A stretch of 64,000 nt of DNA from Rhizobium redzepovicii (lineage in GTDB: Bacteria; Pseudomonadota; Alphaproteobacteria; Rhizobiales; Rhizobiaceae): positions 454,847 through 518,846 of the forward strand of contig NZ_JAILYH010000001.1 in NCBI RefSeq assembly GCF_019793435.1, in the 5' to 3' direction. How positions within the stretch are numbered: position 1 is the stretch's first letter; each line of letters begins with the position of its first letter. The notes beneath the pieces were generated by a model. The model had not been told where the DNA came from and did not search any database. It worked only from the letters and a program-made list of their open reading frames with translations. A program made the translations under genes and the position numbers. Positions 8,308-17,324 of this stretch are shown piece after piece.

Positions 8308-9192
8308 ATGAAAAACATCGTACTGACCGTATCCTGCACATCCACGCGCGGCATCGTTGCGGCGATTTCGAGCTATCTGGCGGAAAAGGGCTGCAACATC
8401 ATCGACAGCTCGCAGTTCGACGATCTCGATACCGGCAAGTTCTTCATGCGCGTCTCCTTCATCTCCGAAGAAGGTCTTTCCGGCTCAGAGATCGGCGCCG
8501 ATTTTGCCGCCGTCGCCGCGCCCTTTTCGATGGAATACGAATTCCACGACAGCGAAAGCCGCATGAAGGTGCTGTTGATGGTGTCGCGCTTCGGCCATTG
8601 TCTCAATGACCTGCTCTACCGCTGGAAGATCGGCGCGCTGCCGATCGACATCGTCGGCGTCGTCTCCAACCATTTCGACTACCAGAAGGTCGTGGTCAAC
8701 CACGACATCCCCTTCCACCATATTCCGGTCACCAAGGCCAACAAGGTGCAGGCCGAAGCCCATATCATGGAGGTGGCCGAGCAGACCGGCACCGAACTGA
8801 TCGTGCTTGCCCGCTACATGCAGATCCTGTCGGACGAGATGTGCCAGAAGATGTCGGGCAAGATCATCAACATCCACCATTCCTTCCTGCCGAGCTTCAA
8901 GGGCGCCAACCCCTACAAGCAGGCCTATGGCCGCGGCGTCAAACTGATCGGCGCCACCGCCCATTACGTCACCGCCGACCTCGACGAAGGCCCGATCATC
9001 GAGCAGGATACGGCGCGCATTACCCATGCGCAGTCGCCCGACGACTACGTCTCGATCGGCCGCGACGTCGAAAGCCAGGTGCTGGCCCGCGCCATCCACG
9101 CCCATATCCACCATCGCACCTTTATCAACGGCAATAGAACCGTGGTCTTCCCGGCAAGCCCCGGCAGCTACGCTTCCGAACGCATGGGTTGA
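8308..9192 (+). CDS. purU: Formyltetrahydrofolate deformylase
   Basis: The start MKNIVLTVSC at 8308 follows GGAAGAGAC. Its 294 residues contain an N-terminal ACT domain (about 4-80; SCTSTRGIVAAISSYL) and a C-terminal formyltransferase-fold hydrolase with NIHHSFLPSFKGANPY (catalytic H and N region) and ATAHYVTADLDEGPIIEQD (catalytic D). It hydrolyses 10-formyl-THF to formate and THF. At the end of the methylamine operon it would regenerate THF loaded by the GcvT-type demethylases and release the C1 unit as formate. A diverged 77-bp piece of a second purU lies at 17134-17210. Confidence 0.93.
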   Translation: MKNIVLTVSCTSTRGIVAAISSYLAEKGCNIIDSSQFDDLDTGKFFMRVSFISEEGLSGSEIGADFAAVAAPFSMEYEFHDSESRMKVLLMVSRFGHCLNDLLYRWKIGALPIDIVGVVSNHFDYQKVVVNHDIPFHHIPVTKANKVQAEAHIMEVAEQTGTELIVLARYMQILSDEMCQKMSGKIINIHHSFLPSFKGANPYKQAYGRGVKLIGATAHYVTADLDEGPIIEQDTARITHAQSPDDYVSIGRDVESQVLARAIHAHIHHRTFINGNRTVVFPASPGSYASERMG

Positions 9193-9310
9193 GCGCCGCC
9201 GGCCAGCCGAAAATTTATGCAAGCCTATTCCGCCAGTCGCTCGGGCGCGCTGAACTTTTCGAGCTTGGTAAAGGAGGCCGGCCGACGACATCCGCAAGTT
9301 TGGGCAAGAC

Positions 9311-10132
9311 TTAGGACGCAGTACGCTTTCCGAAGCCGAACGTCTTGCGCAGGCTGCTGTCGACCGCGTTTGCCGGCATGAACCTGCGCAACCGGCTTAG
9401 AAGCGTCGCCTGGCCGCCGGCCGGTTGACGCATTTTGTATGGTCCGTTGATTGCCGCCAATATCTTCTCCGCAACCTTTACAGGCGACGGCGCGGTTTTG
9501 ATCTGGGCCTGCACCGTCTTGATGGTCGCGTCCGCCTGCGCTGCGTAGGCTCCCAAGGGTGCCTCGGTCTGTGCCGCGTTTACATCGAGTTTGGTGTTTG
9601 TGAAGGTCGGCTCAACCAGCACGACGCGCACGTTGAACTCACGAATCTCATGATCCAGCGACTCCGACAATCCTTCGAGCGCATGCTTGCTGCTCGCATA
9701 TATTCCCATGAACGGTGCCGGCAGGAATCCGAGGACCGAGCTGATATTGATGATCAGCCCGCTGCGGGCGGCGCGCATGGAGGGCAAGGCAGCGCGGATC
9801 ATGCGCAAAGGGCCGAAAACATTGGCATCGAATACCGTTTGCGCTTCGGAAGGCGACGTGTTCTCGACAGGGCCGACCAGCGAAACGCCGGCATTGTTGA
9901 CCAGGATGTCAATCTTGCCTGCCTCGGACAAAACCCATTGAACAAAATTTGAAACCGAGACGTCATCGGTCACGTCGACAGTCCCATAGCGCACACCGGG
10001 AATGGCGTTGACACGGTTAGGGTTGCGTACGCCCCCAAAGACCTGGAAGCCGTGTTGTGCGAGAAGGCGGGCTGACGCTTCACCTATTCCGGAGGATGCT
10101 CCGGTGATAACGACAACTCTGTTTTGGGACAT
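9311..10132 (-). CDS. SDR-family oxidoreductase
   Basis: This 273-residue classical short-chain dehydrogenase has an N-terminal NAD(P) motif (VVVITGASSGIGEASARLLA), NNAG, the catalytic serine in INISSVLG and the YASSKHALEG tyrosine-lysine pair. The substrate cannot be read from the sequence. It stands alone on the minus strand after purU, separated from the TetR remnant upstream by 363 bases. It begins the block that interrupts the methylamine genes. Confidence 0.85.
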   Translation of the reverse strand: MSQNRVVVITGASSGIGEASARLLAQHGFQVFGGVRNPNRVNAIPGVRYGTVDVTDDVSVSNFVQWVLSEAGKIDILVNNAGVSLVGPVENTSPSEAQTVFDANVFGPLRMIRAALPSMRAARSGLIINISSVLGFLPAPFMGIYASSKHALEGLSESLDHEIREFNVRVVLVEPTFTNTKLDVNAAQTEAPLGAYAAQADATIKTVQAQIKTAPSPVKVAEKILAAINGPYKMRQPAGGQATLLSRLRRFMPANAVDSSLRKTFGFGKRTAS

Positions 10133-10495
10133 GCATGCTCCTTGGCTTTTGGCGCGACTGGTTGATGACGTACTTCAACAGTAGGTTGGAACTTTCACCC
10201 CTGTCGCCAAGGGGCAGTTCCTCAGAACCTGGCATTTCAGCACGTAAGATTTCGATCGCCATCTATTCGTGCTTTAGATGTCAATCGAAATATAAAATCA
10301 AGTGTTTTTTTGCTTTACGGAGATTTTTTCCGATGATCGCGCCTCCAAGCGCGCAAGGGCATGGCGCCGAGCCGGACGGCCCGCCGACATTACGGCTCGG
10401 AGCAGCATGAGCCTCAACGAGGTCAGGATTTCGGAGCGGCGGTCCCCGCTCGGTTTCGCGCGACCATTTCGTCCCAAAGCCCGTCACGCAGGGTT
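10133..10495. other. Non-coding gap between the SDR and the TetR remnant
   Basis: No convincing gene is seen. An AT-rich stretch around 10257-10330 probably holds the leftward promoter of the SDR, but no clear -35/-10 pair was identified. Short open frames here have no recognisable protein features. Confidence 0.4.
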
Positions 10496-11130
10496 TCACG
10501 CCTTCAGGGACGTCTCGAGGTCCGCTGTGCCGAGCGCTTTCATGATGAAGCGGATTTGGGCGTGGAGGCTGACTGCGGCGGCATCACCCTCCTGGACGCG
10601 CTGCTCAACCAGAAGCGGATGGAAGAACGGCAGGAAGGCGGTGATGATGCCGCGCGCGGCTTCGTCAACGTCTTCGACATTGAACTCTCCTGTCTGCAGA
10701 CCCTCGCGGACAAGGGCTTTGAGGATTGCTAGGATCTGCTCATTATGCGCGCTGATCGTTGCCAACTTCCATCCATGGCGGCGACGAGCAGCTCGTGCAT
10801 CGGTCTGTCCTCCGCAAGCCTTCTCGTGCTGTGCCGGTGAATGGCGACCAAAAGATCAGCCAGCCTTTTGCTCGCCGGCGCATCCGATCGTGCAATCGCC
10901 AGAGCGATTTCAGCAACCTCTTTGACCACAAGTCCGCAGACGGAACTGTTGATCGCTGTCCTCGAGGAAAAGAAGCGATAGATATTGGCGCGGCTCATGC
11001 CGAGTTCGGCGGCGATGTCGGCGACCGACGTCTTATGATAGCCGATCCGCCGAAAATATCTTTCCGCCACCTCGAGAATCCGCGTCCGTGACTGCTCGAG
11101 ATCACCTGCTATCGGATCCGCAAAAGTCAT
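10496..11130 (-). pseudogene. TetR-family regulator, frameshifted
   Basis: The first 120 or so codons (from 11130) encode a TetR protein: the HTH reads SRTRILEVAERYFRRIGYHKTSVADIAAELGMSRANIYRFF, followed by a normal ligand-domain start. At about 10762-10770 the frame goes out of register and ends at 10729. The following residues of the family (LATISAHNEQILAILKALVREG to ADLETSLKA) continue in another frame down to 10496. One inserted base near AGT-TGG-CAA would restore a protein of about 210 residues. The gene lies 19 bases after the RND permease stop with a strong GGAGG site, so it was the third gene of that operon. A sequencing error is the alternative. Confidence 0.75.
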
Positions 11131-11148
11131 CGCCGCCTCCGGAGAATA

Positions 11149-14100
11149 TCACTCGGCAGCAATTGCCGTCGGTAACTCCACCTCCTTCGATGAATTTTCA
11201 TGGCTCTCGTTTTTCGTCGGCTTGATGCGGAACCAGGTGGCGTAGAGAGCGGGAAGGAAGAGCAGGATCATCACCGTGCCGACCGCCGTTCCGCCGATCA
11301 GCGTGTATGCCATCGATCCCCAGAACACCGAGTGCGTCAGAGGAATGAAGGCAAGCACGGCGGCAAGGGCGGTCAGGATCACCGGGCGCGTCCGCTGCAC
11401 TGTCGCCTCGATAACGGCGTGATAATCGTCGAGACCGGCGGCCTTATTCTCCTTGATCTGTTCCGTCAGGATCAGGGTGTTGCGCATCAGGATTCCGGCC
11501 AGCCCGATCAATCCGAGAATGGCATTGAAGCCGAAGGGTTTGTCGAAGAGCAGCAGGACCGGGACCGCGCCGGCAAGACCGAGTGGCCCCGTCAGCATGA
11601 CCATGGTCATCGTCGACAGGCTACGAACCTGCAGCACGATAACGATCAGCATGGCGGCAATCATCGTCGGGAAGATTTTCACCAGGGCGTTATTGGCCTT
11701 GAGCGATTCCTCGATGTTCCCGCCCATCTCGATCCGATATCCCACGGGAAGCGAGGCGATCAGCGGCTGAAGCGCCTTGAGAATCTGCTCTGATACTTCG
11801 GGCGGTTGTGACGCCTCGTTGATATCGGAGCGGATCGTGATGACCGGCGTGCGATCGCGGCGTTTCAGGATCGGTTCTTCAAAGCGGATTTCCGAGTGGC
11901 CGATCTGATCCAGCGGAATCTGCCGCCCATCCCGGCTCATCAGCGAGAAGTCTGCCAATCGTGAAGGGTCAAGCCGGTTGCCGCCGGCACTGCGGGCAAC
12001 GACAGGCACGTTGCGGATATTCTCGCGAACCTCCGTGACCGGAATTCCGCTCAGCAGCAATTGCAGTTGCTGACCTGCCTCGGCCGGCGACAGGCCGATT
12101 AGGCCCAACCGATCCTGGTCGGGAACGAAGCGCAGCACCGGCGTGCGGTTGCCCCAATCGCGGTTTGCCTGGCGCACATCCGGCACGCTCTTCATGATCT
12201 CGAGGGCTTTGTCGGAAATCTGGTACAGCTGCTCAGGATCCGGGCCGGCGATCCGGAATTCGACCGGAAACGGCGTGTAAGGACCGAAGACCAGCTGCGT
12301 GACGCGGACATAGGCTTCAGGCGCGAGCCCGTCGGAAACGGCCGCGCGCAGCCGAAGCTTCAAGACTTCGCGTGTGTGGGCGTCGGGGGTCAGCACGACG
12401 ATCTTGGCGAAAGACGGATCCGGCAATTCCGGCGCCATGGCAAAGAAGAAGCGGGGAGCGCCCTGGCCGACATAGCTGGTCACGGTCTTTGCCTCCGGCT
12501 GTTTCTGCAGCCACCCTTCGAGCTTCGCAACGGTCGCCGTCGTCGTCTCGATGCTGGTGCCTTCGGGCATGCGGACTTCGACGAGGACTTCGGGACGGTC
12601 CGACGTCGGGAAGAACTGCTTTTTCACCGATCCCATTCCAACGACGGAGGCCCCCATGGCGATGCCGACCACCGCACAAGTGAGGAACTTGTGGCGCACG
12701 GTCAACTCGATCAGCCGCCGCAGGCGCCTGTAATTCAGGGTGTTGTAGATAGCGTAATGGCCACCTTCGACCGGCTTGATCGCCGGCAGCATCTTGACGC
12801 CGAGATAGGGCGTGAAGACCACCGCGACAATCCAGGAGACGATCAGGGCAAAGCCGACGACCCAGAAGATGTTGCCGGCATATTCGCCGGCGGTCGACCT
12901 GGCAAAGCCGACCGGCATCAGCCCGATGATCGTCACGAGCGTGCCCGACAGCATCGGGGCCGCGGTATGGGTCCAGGCATAGGCAGCCGCCTTGATGCGA
13001 TCCATCCCCTCTTCCATCTTCACCACCATCACTTCGATGGCGATGATGGCGTCGTCGACCAGAAGGCCGAGCGCCAGGATGAGCGCACCAAGGGTGATGC
13101 GATCGAAGAACCGGCCGGTCTCCAGCATGATGAGGAAGACGACGGCAAGGGTGAGAGGAACGGCCAGAGCCACGACGATGCCGACACGCCAGCCGAGGCT
13201 GACAAGGCTGACGAACAACACGACGCCGAGCGCCATGGCGAATTTCAGCATGAACTCGCCGACGGCTTCCTCGATGTTGACGGCCTGGTCGCTGACCTTG
13301 GCAAGCGTCATGCCGAGCGGCAAGGTCTTTGCAATCGCGGCGGATCTTTCTTCCAGCGCCTTGCCGAGGTCCAGACCGTTCCAGCCCTGCTGCATCACAG
13401 CAGCCAGCATGATCGCCGGCTCGCCGTCATGGCGAATGAGATAGGTGGCCGGATCTTGATACCCGCGCCGCACGTCGGCAAAATCCGAGAGCTTTAACGT
13501 CCGCCCGGCCGCAACGATCGGCGTGTCTGATATCGCCTGGATGCTGTCATAGGCGCCGTCGAAGCGAATGAACACCTGGGGCCCACGCGTATCGATCGAC
13601 CCCGCCGGCGTCAGGGTGTTTTGCCGCTGCAAGGCGGCCGCGATGTCTTGGGCCGAAATGCCGAGTGTTGCGAGCTTGGCATAGGAGAATTCGACAAAGA
13701 TCTGTTCGGGCCGCTCTCCGAGGATGTTGATCTTCTTGACTCCAGGAACATGCAGAAGATCCTGGCGGATCACCTCGGCCTGGCGCACAAGCTCGCGCAT
13801 CGGCATGCCCTTGGCCTTCAGGGCATAAAGCCCGAAGCTGACATCGGAGTACTCGTCGTTGACAAAGGGACCGAGCACGCCCCTGGGCAGGTTGCCGGCC
13901 TCGTCTCCGAGCTTCTTCCGGGCCTGATAGAATTCCTCCTCGACGGCCGTGGCCGGCGTACTGTCCTTCAAAGTGACGGTCAAAAAGGCGTAGCCGGGCC
14001 GCGTTGTCGTCTCGACACGATCGTACCAGGTGAGTTCCTGGAGACGCTTCTCGAGCGGCTCGGCGACCAGATCCTGCATTTCACGCGCTGTCGCGCCCGG

Positions 14101-14259
14101 CCACACCGCTGTCACGGTCAGGGTTTTGATGGTGAAGGAGGGGTCTTCGGCGCGCCCGAGCTTGACAAATGCATAGGCGCCGGCGGCGGCCAGCAGAACG
14201 ATGAAGAACAGGGTGACGGCCCGCTCGCGAACGGCGAGCGCGGAAAGATTGAAGTTCAT
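11149..14259 (-). CDS. RND-family efflux permease
   Basis: A 1036-residue inner-membrane RND pump of usual length. It has an N-terminal transmembrane helix (TLFFIVLLAAAGAYAFV), a first periplasmic loop, a six-helix block (about 335-545, with GLLVDDAIIAIEVMVVKMEEG carrying the proton-relay aspartates of TM4), a second periplasmic loop and a C-terminal six-helix block. It exports hydrophobic or amphiphilic compounds using proton motive force. Its ATG overlaps the stop of the adaptor gene. No outer-membrane channel gene is next to it, so it must borrow one. Lipid-like or drug substrates cannot be told apart. Confidence 0.92.
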   Translation of the reverse strand: MNFNLSALAVRERAVTLFFIVLLAAAGAYAFVKLGRAEDPSFTIKTLTVTAVWPGATAREMQDLVAEPLEKRLQELTWYDRVETTTRPGYAFLTVTLKDSTPATAVEEEFYQARKKLGDEAGNLPRGVLGPFVNDEYSDVSFGLYALKAKGMPMRELVRQAEVIRQDLLHVPGVKKINILGERPEQIFVEFSYAKLATLGISAQDIAAALQRQNTLTPAGSIDTRGPQVFIRFDGAYDSIQAISDTPIVAAGRTLKLSDFADVRRGYQDPATYLIRHDGEPAIMLAAVMQQGWNGLDLGKALEERSAAIAKTLPLGMTLAKVSDQAVNIEEAVGEFMLKFAMALGVVLFVSLVSLGWRVGIVVALAVPLTLAVVFLIMLETGRFFDRITLGALILALGLLVDDAIIAIEVMVVKMEEGMDRIKAAAYAWTHTAAPMLSGTLVTIIGLMPVGFARSTAGEYAGNIFWVVGFALIVSWIVAVVFTPYLGVKMLPAIKPVEGGHYAIYNTLNYRRLRRLIELTVRHKFLTCAVVGIAMGASVVGMGSVKKQFFPTSDRPEVLVEVRMPEGTSIETTTATVAKLEGWLQKQPEAKTVTSYVGQGAPRFFFAMAPELPDPSFAKIVVLTPDAHTREVLKLRLRAAVSDGLAPEAYVRVTQLVFGPYTPFPVEFRIAGPDPEQLYQISDKALEIMKSVPDVRQANRDWGNRTPVLRFVPDQDRLGLIGLSPAEAGQQLQLLLSGIPVTEVRENIRNVPVVARSAGGNRLDPSRLADFSLMSRDGRQIPLDQIGHSEIRFEEPILKRRDRTPVITIRSDINEASQPPEVSEQILKALQPLIASLPVGYRIEMGGNIEESLKANNALVKIFPTMIAAMLIVIVLQVRSLSTMTMVMLTGPLGLAGAVPVLLLFDKPFGFNAILGLIGLAGILMRNTLILTEQIKENKAAGLDDYHAVIEATVQRTRPVILTALAAVLAFIPLTHSVFWGSMAYTLIGGTAVGTVMILLFLPALYATWFRIKPTKNESHENSSKEVELPTAIAAE

Positions 14260-15374
14260 CAGTTTGCCGCCTCTGCCTGTTCAACCTTGGTGCGCACGCT
14301 GGCGCCGTCCTGCAGCAGATGGGCGCCGAGAGCGACGACCGGCTCGCCTGCTTTGACGCTGGAAACCACCGCGACCTCCTCACCCATCCGTTCGATTTTC
14401 ACGTGCCGGAAGTGGACGGTCGACGATGTCTGATCGAAAACCCAGACGCCGGTGCGGCTGCCATCGTCCAACACGGCGCCGACCGGCACCGCGGCATGCG
14501 ATTGGCCACTGCCGTTGGCGATCCTGATCGTTACCGTCGCGCCCAGCGGCGCCGACGCTGCAGCGCCATCCAGAACCCAACGCGCCTCGTAGGTGCGGGT
14601 TTGCGGATCGGCAGCGTCGGAGATCTGGCGAAGCTGCGCCTTGTCCTGCCGGCTTTCGTTTCCGTAGAGACTGGCATCGGCGATATCGCCGAGCTGCGGC
14701 CTGAGGAATTCCGGAAGCCATACCAGCGCTTCACGCGGGCCGGCCTGTGCGAGCCGGACCACGGTTTGCCCCGCCGTCACGACCTGCCCCGGCTCGCCCA
14801 GCGTTTCGACGACCGTTCCATCGGTATCGGCAACCAGGACGGAATAGACCGTTTCGTTTTCCGCGACCTTGGCGTCCGCTTCCGCCGCGGCAAGCTGCGC
14901 GGTGGCGGTGTCGAGCGCTGCCTTGGCCTGCTCGTAGCGCTGCGGCGTCGCCGCCAATCCGTTTTTCACCAAGGCGGCGTAGCGTCTCTCGTCTGCCTGC
15001 GCCTGGGTCAGCACCGCCCCAGCGGCAGCGACCGCGTTTCGTTTCGCAGTCAGCGCGAGACGCAGATCGGTCTCGTCGATGCGCATCAGCGGCTGCCCGG
15101 CCTTGACATGCACCCCGACGTCCACATAACGCTGCACAATCTTGCCGGGCACACGAAAACCAAGGTTACTTTGCACCCGCGCGGCGATCGTGCCCGTGAA
15201 GCTGCGCTCGGCTGTCTCCGGCTTCTTTGCCTCGACCAGTTTGACGAATGGCGCTGCCATTCGTGGATCGGCGGCTTGCGGGCTTTTTTCTGAGGAGGCC
15301 CCGACAAAGACGAATGCCGTGGCGCCTGCAGCCGCCAGAAGGCAGAAAGAGGCGAGGAGGATTTTGCGGTTCAT
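14259..15374 (-). CDS. RND efflux periplasmic adaptor (membrane fusion protein)
   Basis: The 371-residue protein starts with a hydrophobic export segment (ILLASFCLLAAAGATAFVFVG). A biotinyl-lipoyl-like hairpin follows (IVQRYVDVGVHVKAGQPLMRID), then a coiled-coil alpha-hairpin (about 100-175) and the returning lipoyl half (TVVETLGEPGQVVTAGQTV). It bridges the RND pump and an outer-membrane channel. It overlaps the pump gene by the ATGA type and is divergent from a TetR gene. Confidence 0.9.
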   Translation of the reverse strand: MNRKILLASFCLLAAAGATAFVFVGASSEKSPQAADPRMAAPFVKLVEAKKPETAERSFTGTIAARVQSNLGFRVPGKIVQRYVDVGVHVKAGQPLMRIDETDLRLALTAKRNAVAAAGAVLTQAQADERRYAALVKNGLAATPQRYEQAKAALDTATAQLAAAEADAKVAENETVYSVLVADTDGTVVETLGEPGQVVTAGQTVVRLAQAGPREALVWLPEFLRPQLGDIADASLYGNESRQDKAQLRQISDAADPQTRTYEARWVLDGAAASAPLGATVTIRIANGSGQSHAAVPVGAVLDDGSRTGVWVFDQTSSTVHFRHVKIERMGEEVAVVSSVKAGEPVVALGAHLLQDGASVRTKVEQAEAAN

Positions 15375-15409
15375 ATCAGTAAGCCTTATTGACGGGCGCA
15401 GCTATTTAT

Positions 15410-15425
15410 TTAGATTGCGATCTAA
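15410..15425. promoter_or_regulatory. TetR-type operator between the RND operon and tetR
   Basis: TTAGATTGCGATCTAA is a palindrome with two perfect 6-base arms and a 4-base centre, in an AT-rich 98-bp divergent intergenic region. A further ATCTAA half site occurs at 15455-15460, just before the tetR start. The position fits repression of both the pump operon and the regulator's own gene. Confidence 0.6.
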
Positions 15426-15472
15426 CTCTAATTGGCATATAGATGTCAAATGAAATCTAATTGGAGATCGCT

Positions 15473-16060
15473 ATGAGAGTCAGTCGCGCTCAGGCCGAGG
15501 CCAATCGTGAAACCGTGATCAATGTCGCAAGCCGGCTTTTTCGGGAGCATGGCTTCGACGGCATCGGATTGAAGGACCTGATGAAAGGAGCCGGCCTCAC
15601 GCAAGGCGGATTCTATAAGCAGTTCGAATCGAAGGACGATCTTGTGGCGCTGGCATCGGGGCGAGCCATGGAAAGCGCGGTCCGCAGATGGTCGAGAGTT
15701 GCCGCCGGAAGTCCGGATCCGCTTGAAGCGGTTGTCGACCTATATCTTTCCCCCGGCCACCGGGAGGAGAAAGGGGATGGTTGCCCTTTGGCAGCACTGG
15801 GCTCCGACGCGGCGCGTCAGAGCGAAGAGGTACGCCTTCCATTCCAGAACGGCATTGAAGCCCATCTTCAGATTCTCGACGAATTAATCCCCGCGTCGGC
15901 CGGCTCGAAACCCTATGACAAGGCGATGGTCATCCTGTCCTTGATGGTGGGCGCTGTGACCATCTCCCGCATCATGACCGATCAAGAGATGTCGGAGCGT
16001 GTGCTCGAAACCGCGACCGGTGCCGTCAAGCGCATTGCGGGCGGTGCAGACGAAGAATGA
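15473..16060 (+). CDS. TetR/AcrR-family regulator of the RND pump
   Basis: The 195-residue protein begins MRVSRAQAEANRETVI at 15473, with GGAG seven bases upstream; a TTG codon at 15461 is less likely. The HTH (VINVASRLFREHGFDGIGLKDLMKGAGLTQGGFYKQF) is of the NemR/AcrR-like class, and the C-terminal half is a typical TetR_C domain with CPLAALGSDAAR. It is divergent from the adaptor gene, and a palindromic operator lies in the spacer, so it is likely the local repressor. Confidence 0.88.
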   Translation: MRVSRAQAEANRETVINVASRLFREHGFDGIGLKDLMKGAGLTQGGFYKQFESKDDLVALASGRAMESAVRRWSRVAAGSPDPLEAVVDLYLSPGHREEKGDGCPLAALGSDAARQSEEVRLPFQNGIEAHLQILDELIPASAGSKPYDKAMVILSLMVGAVTISRIMTDQEMSERVLETATGAVKRIAGGADEE

Positions 16061-16105
16061 GATCGCGCTTCTCAAGCCTCTCGCCTATGAGTTCACCAAA
16101 CTCTC

Positions 16106-17068
16106 ATGATCCATAACACCGCACGCACTCCACGATGGTCCGGCGCCGACTTCGACGGAATGCAGGAGACCTTCCTCGGACCAGCCCACTTCGACGCATC
16201 GCCTGATCATCGGGTTGGTGGCTTTCGTTGGTCCGCCGATGCACGATCTCAGGGTGCGGTGACGGTTGCCGATCTGGAATGCAACGGGGAGTGGAACCTC
16301 TGGGCAACCGCAGAGACACCGGAATGGCTTACCATTCACGTGCCGCGCGAAGGTCTCTCCGGCATGACGCGACGGCAAACCACGATAACAGCGTCACCGG
16401 GCCAGATACTGCTTGGCCAAAGTCGCGAGGCGGATCGCTTCCTGGTGCGGGGGACGCTGCATCGGTCGCAGAAACTCTTCCTGGATTGGGGTCAGATTTG
16501 CCAGACGTTCGGGCAGCTGTTCGAAGCCCCCCTTGTCGGATCGCTGGACCTGTCACCCCTCGTTGAGGGATCGACCCCCTCAGGATATCTCGTCAAGAAC
16601 CTTGTCGAGACGATAATCTCCGGCATGCTCGGCGACGGTATCTTGCTTCATTCGCCGATAGCCATGGCCAACCTCACCCAGGCTCTCGCTGATTTACTGA
16701 TCAGACTGGTGCCGCATCGCTACGCTCAGCGACTGGAACAGGCTGCGTTTACACCCGCTCCACGGCACGTTCGCCGGGCAATCGATTTCATGCACGCAAA
16801 TATTGCTGCGCCGATCACGATCGGGATGATCGCTCGATCCGCCAACGTCTCGGTTCGCTCCTTGGAAACCGGCTTCCGGACTTTCAAAGGCGCGACACCG
16901 GGCAGCTACCTGAGAACCCTAAGACTACGCGCCGCCAGAAAAGACCTTCTGGATCGGTCGAACCTGCAGAGCATCAGGGATATCTGCCTGAAATGGGGTT
17001 TCGTCCACCCCGGCCGCTTTTCTGCACTATACGGGTCGGTCTACGGTGAAAGTCCGCGGGAAACCTAA
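16106..17068 (+). CDS. AraC-family transcriptional regulator
   Basis: In this 320-residue protein the last 100 residues form an AraC HTH_18 domain (AIDFMHANIAAPITIGMIARSANVSVRSL, then ICLKWGFVHPGRFSALYGSVYGESPRE). The N-terminal 200 residues resemble the effector-binding half of AraC regulators of the FeaR-like group; no ligand can be inferred. It follows tetR by 45 bases. The dmm operon lies downstream beyond a purU remnant, so the regulator belongs to the inserted block rather than clearly to dmm. Confidence 0.83.
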   Translation: MIHNTARTPRWSGADFDGMQETFLGPAHFDASPDHRVGGFRWSADARSQGAVTVADLECNGEWNLWATAETPEWLTIHVPREGLSGMTRRQTTITASPGQILLGQSREADRFLVRGTLHRSQKLFLDWGQICQTFGQLFEAPLVGSLDLSPLVEGSTPSGYLVKNLVETIISGMLGDGILLHSPIAMANLTQALADLLIRLVPHRYAQRLEQAAFTPAPRHVRRAIDFMHANIAAPITIGMIARSANVSVRSLETGFRTFKGATPGSYLRTLRLRAARKDLLDRSNLQSIRDICLKWGFVHPGRFSALYGSVYGESPRET

Positions 17069-17133
17069 TCTGAAGCCAGCTGACCTGAGTTTCTCCATGT
17101 GGCGTAGAAGTCCGGGAATGCTCTCAGCTTCGA

Positions 17134-17210
17134 GCGCCAACCCTTACAAGCAGGCCTACGGCCGCGGCGTCAAGCTGATCGGGGCAACCGCGCATTACGT
17201 CACCGCCGAT
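17134..17210 (+). pseudogene. Remnant of a second purU gene
   Basis: Seventy-seven bases align without gaps to 8903-8979 inside the intact purU and would encode ANPYKQAYGRGVKLIGATAH plus YVTAD. There are 7 differences and all are at third codon positions, so the fragment diverged under selection as part of a working purU before truncation. Homology stops abruptly on both sides. It lies just upstream of the dmm promoter. The open frame around it (17046-17303) is not a real gene. Confidence 0.8.
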
Positions 17211-17254
17211 CCCGGCGGCTACAGAAGTTTTGGGGAAATGCATGTCGGACGGGC

Positions 17255-17298
17255 TTGCCACGGCGCGAAAGACTTATATAGTCAAGAAATAAATATTC
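17255..17298 (+). promoter_or_regulatory. Probable dmm promoter with shared AT-rich element (copy 2)
   Basis: TTGCCA (17255-17260) and TATAGT (17277-17282) are 16 bases apart. AAGAAATAAATATTC (17284-17298) follows directly, covering the expected transcription start. It matches the element before glxB at 12 of 15 positions. Placement over the start point would suit a repressor. Confidence 0.4.
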
Positions 17299-17324
17299 CG
17301 TAGAGGAAATAAGAGGGAACGGTA

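Noticed and set aside
9193..17133. A transposon or prophage as carrier of the RND block
   Set aside because: No transposase, integrase, terminal repeat or tRNA target was seen; only the purU remnant hints at recombination.
17046..17303. 85-residue open frame before dmmD as a gene
   Set aside because: Its only protein-like part is the purU remnant at 17134-17210; the rest reads as non-coding.
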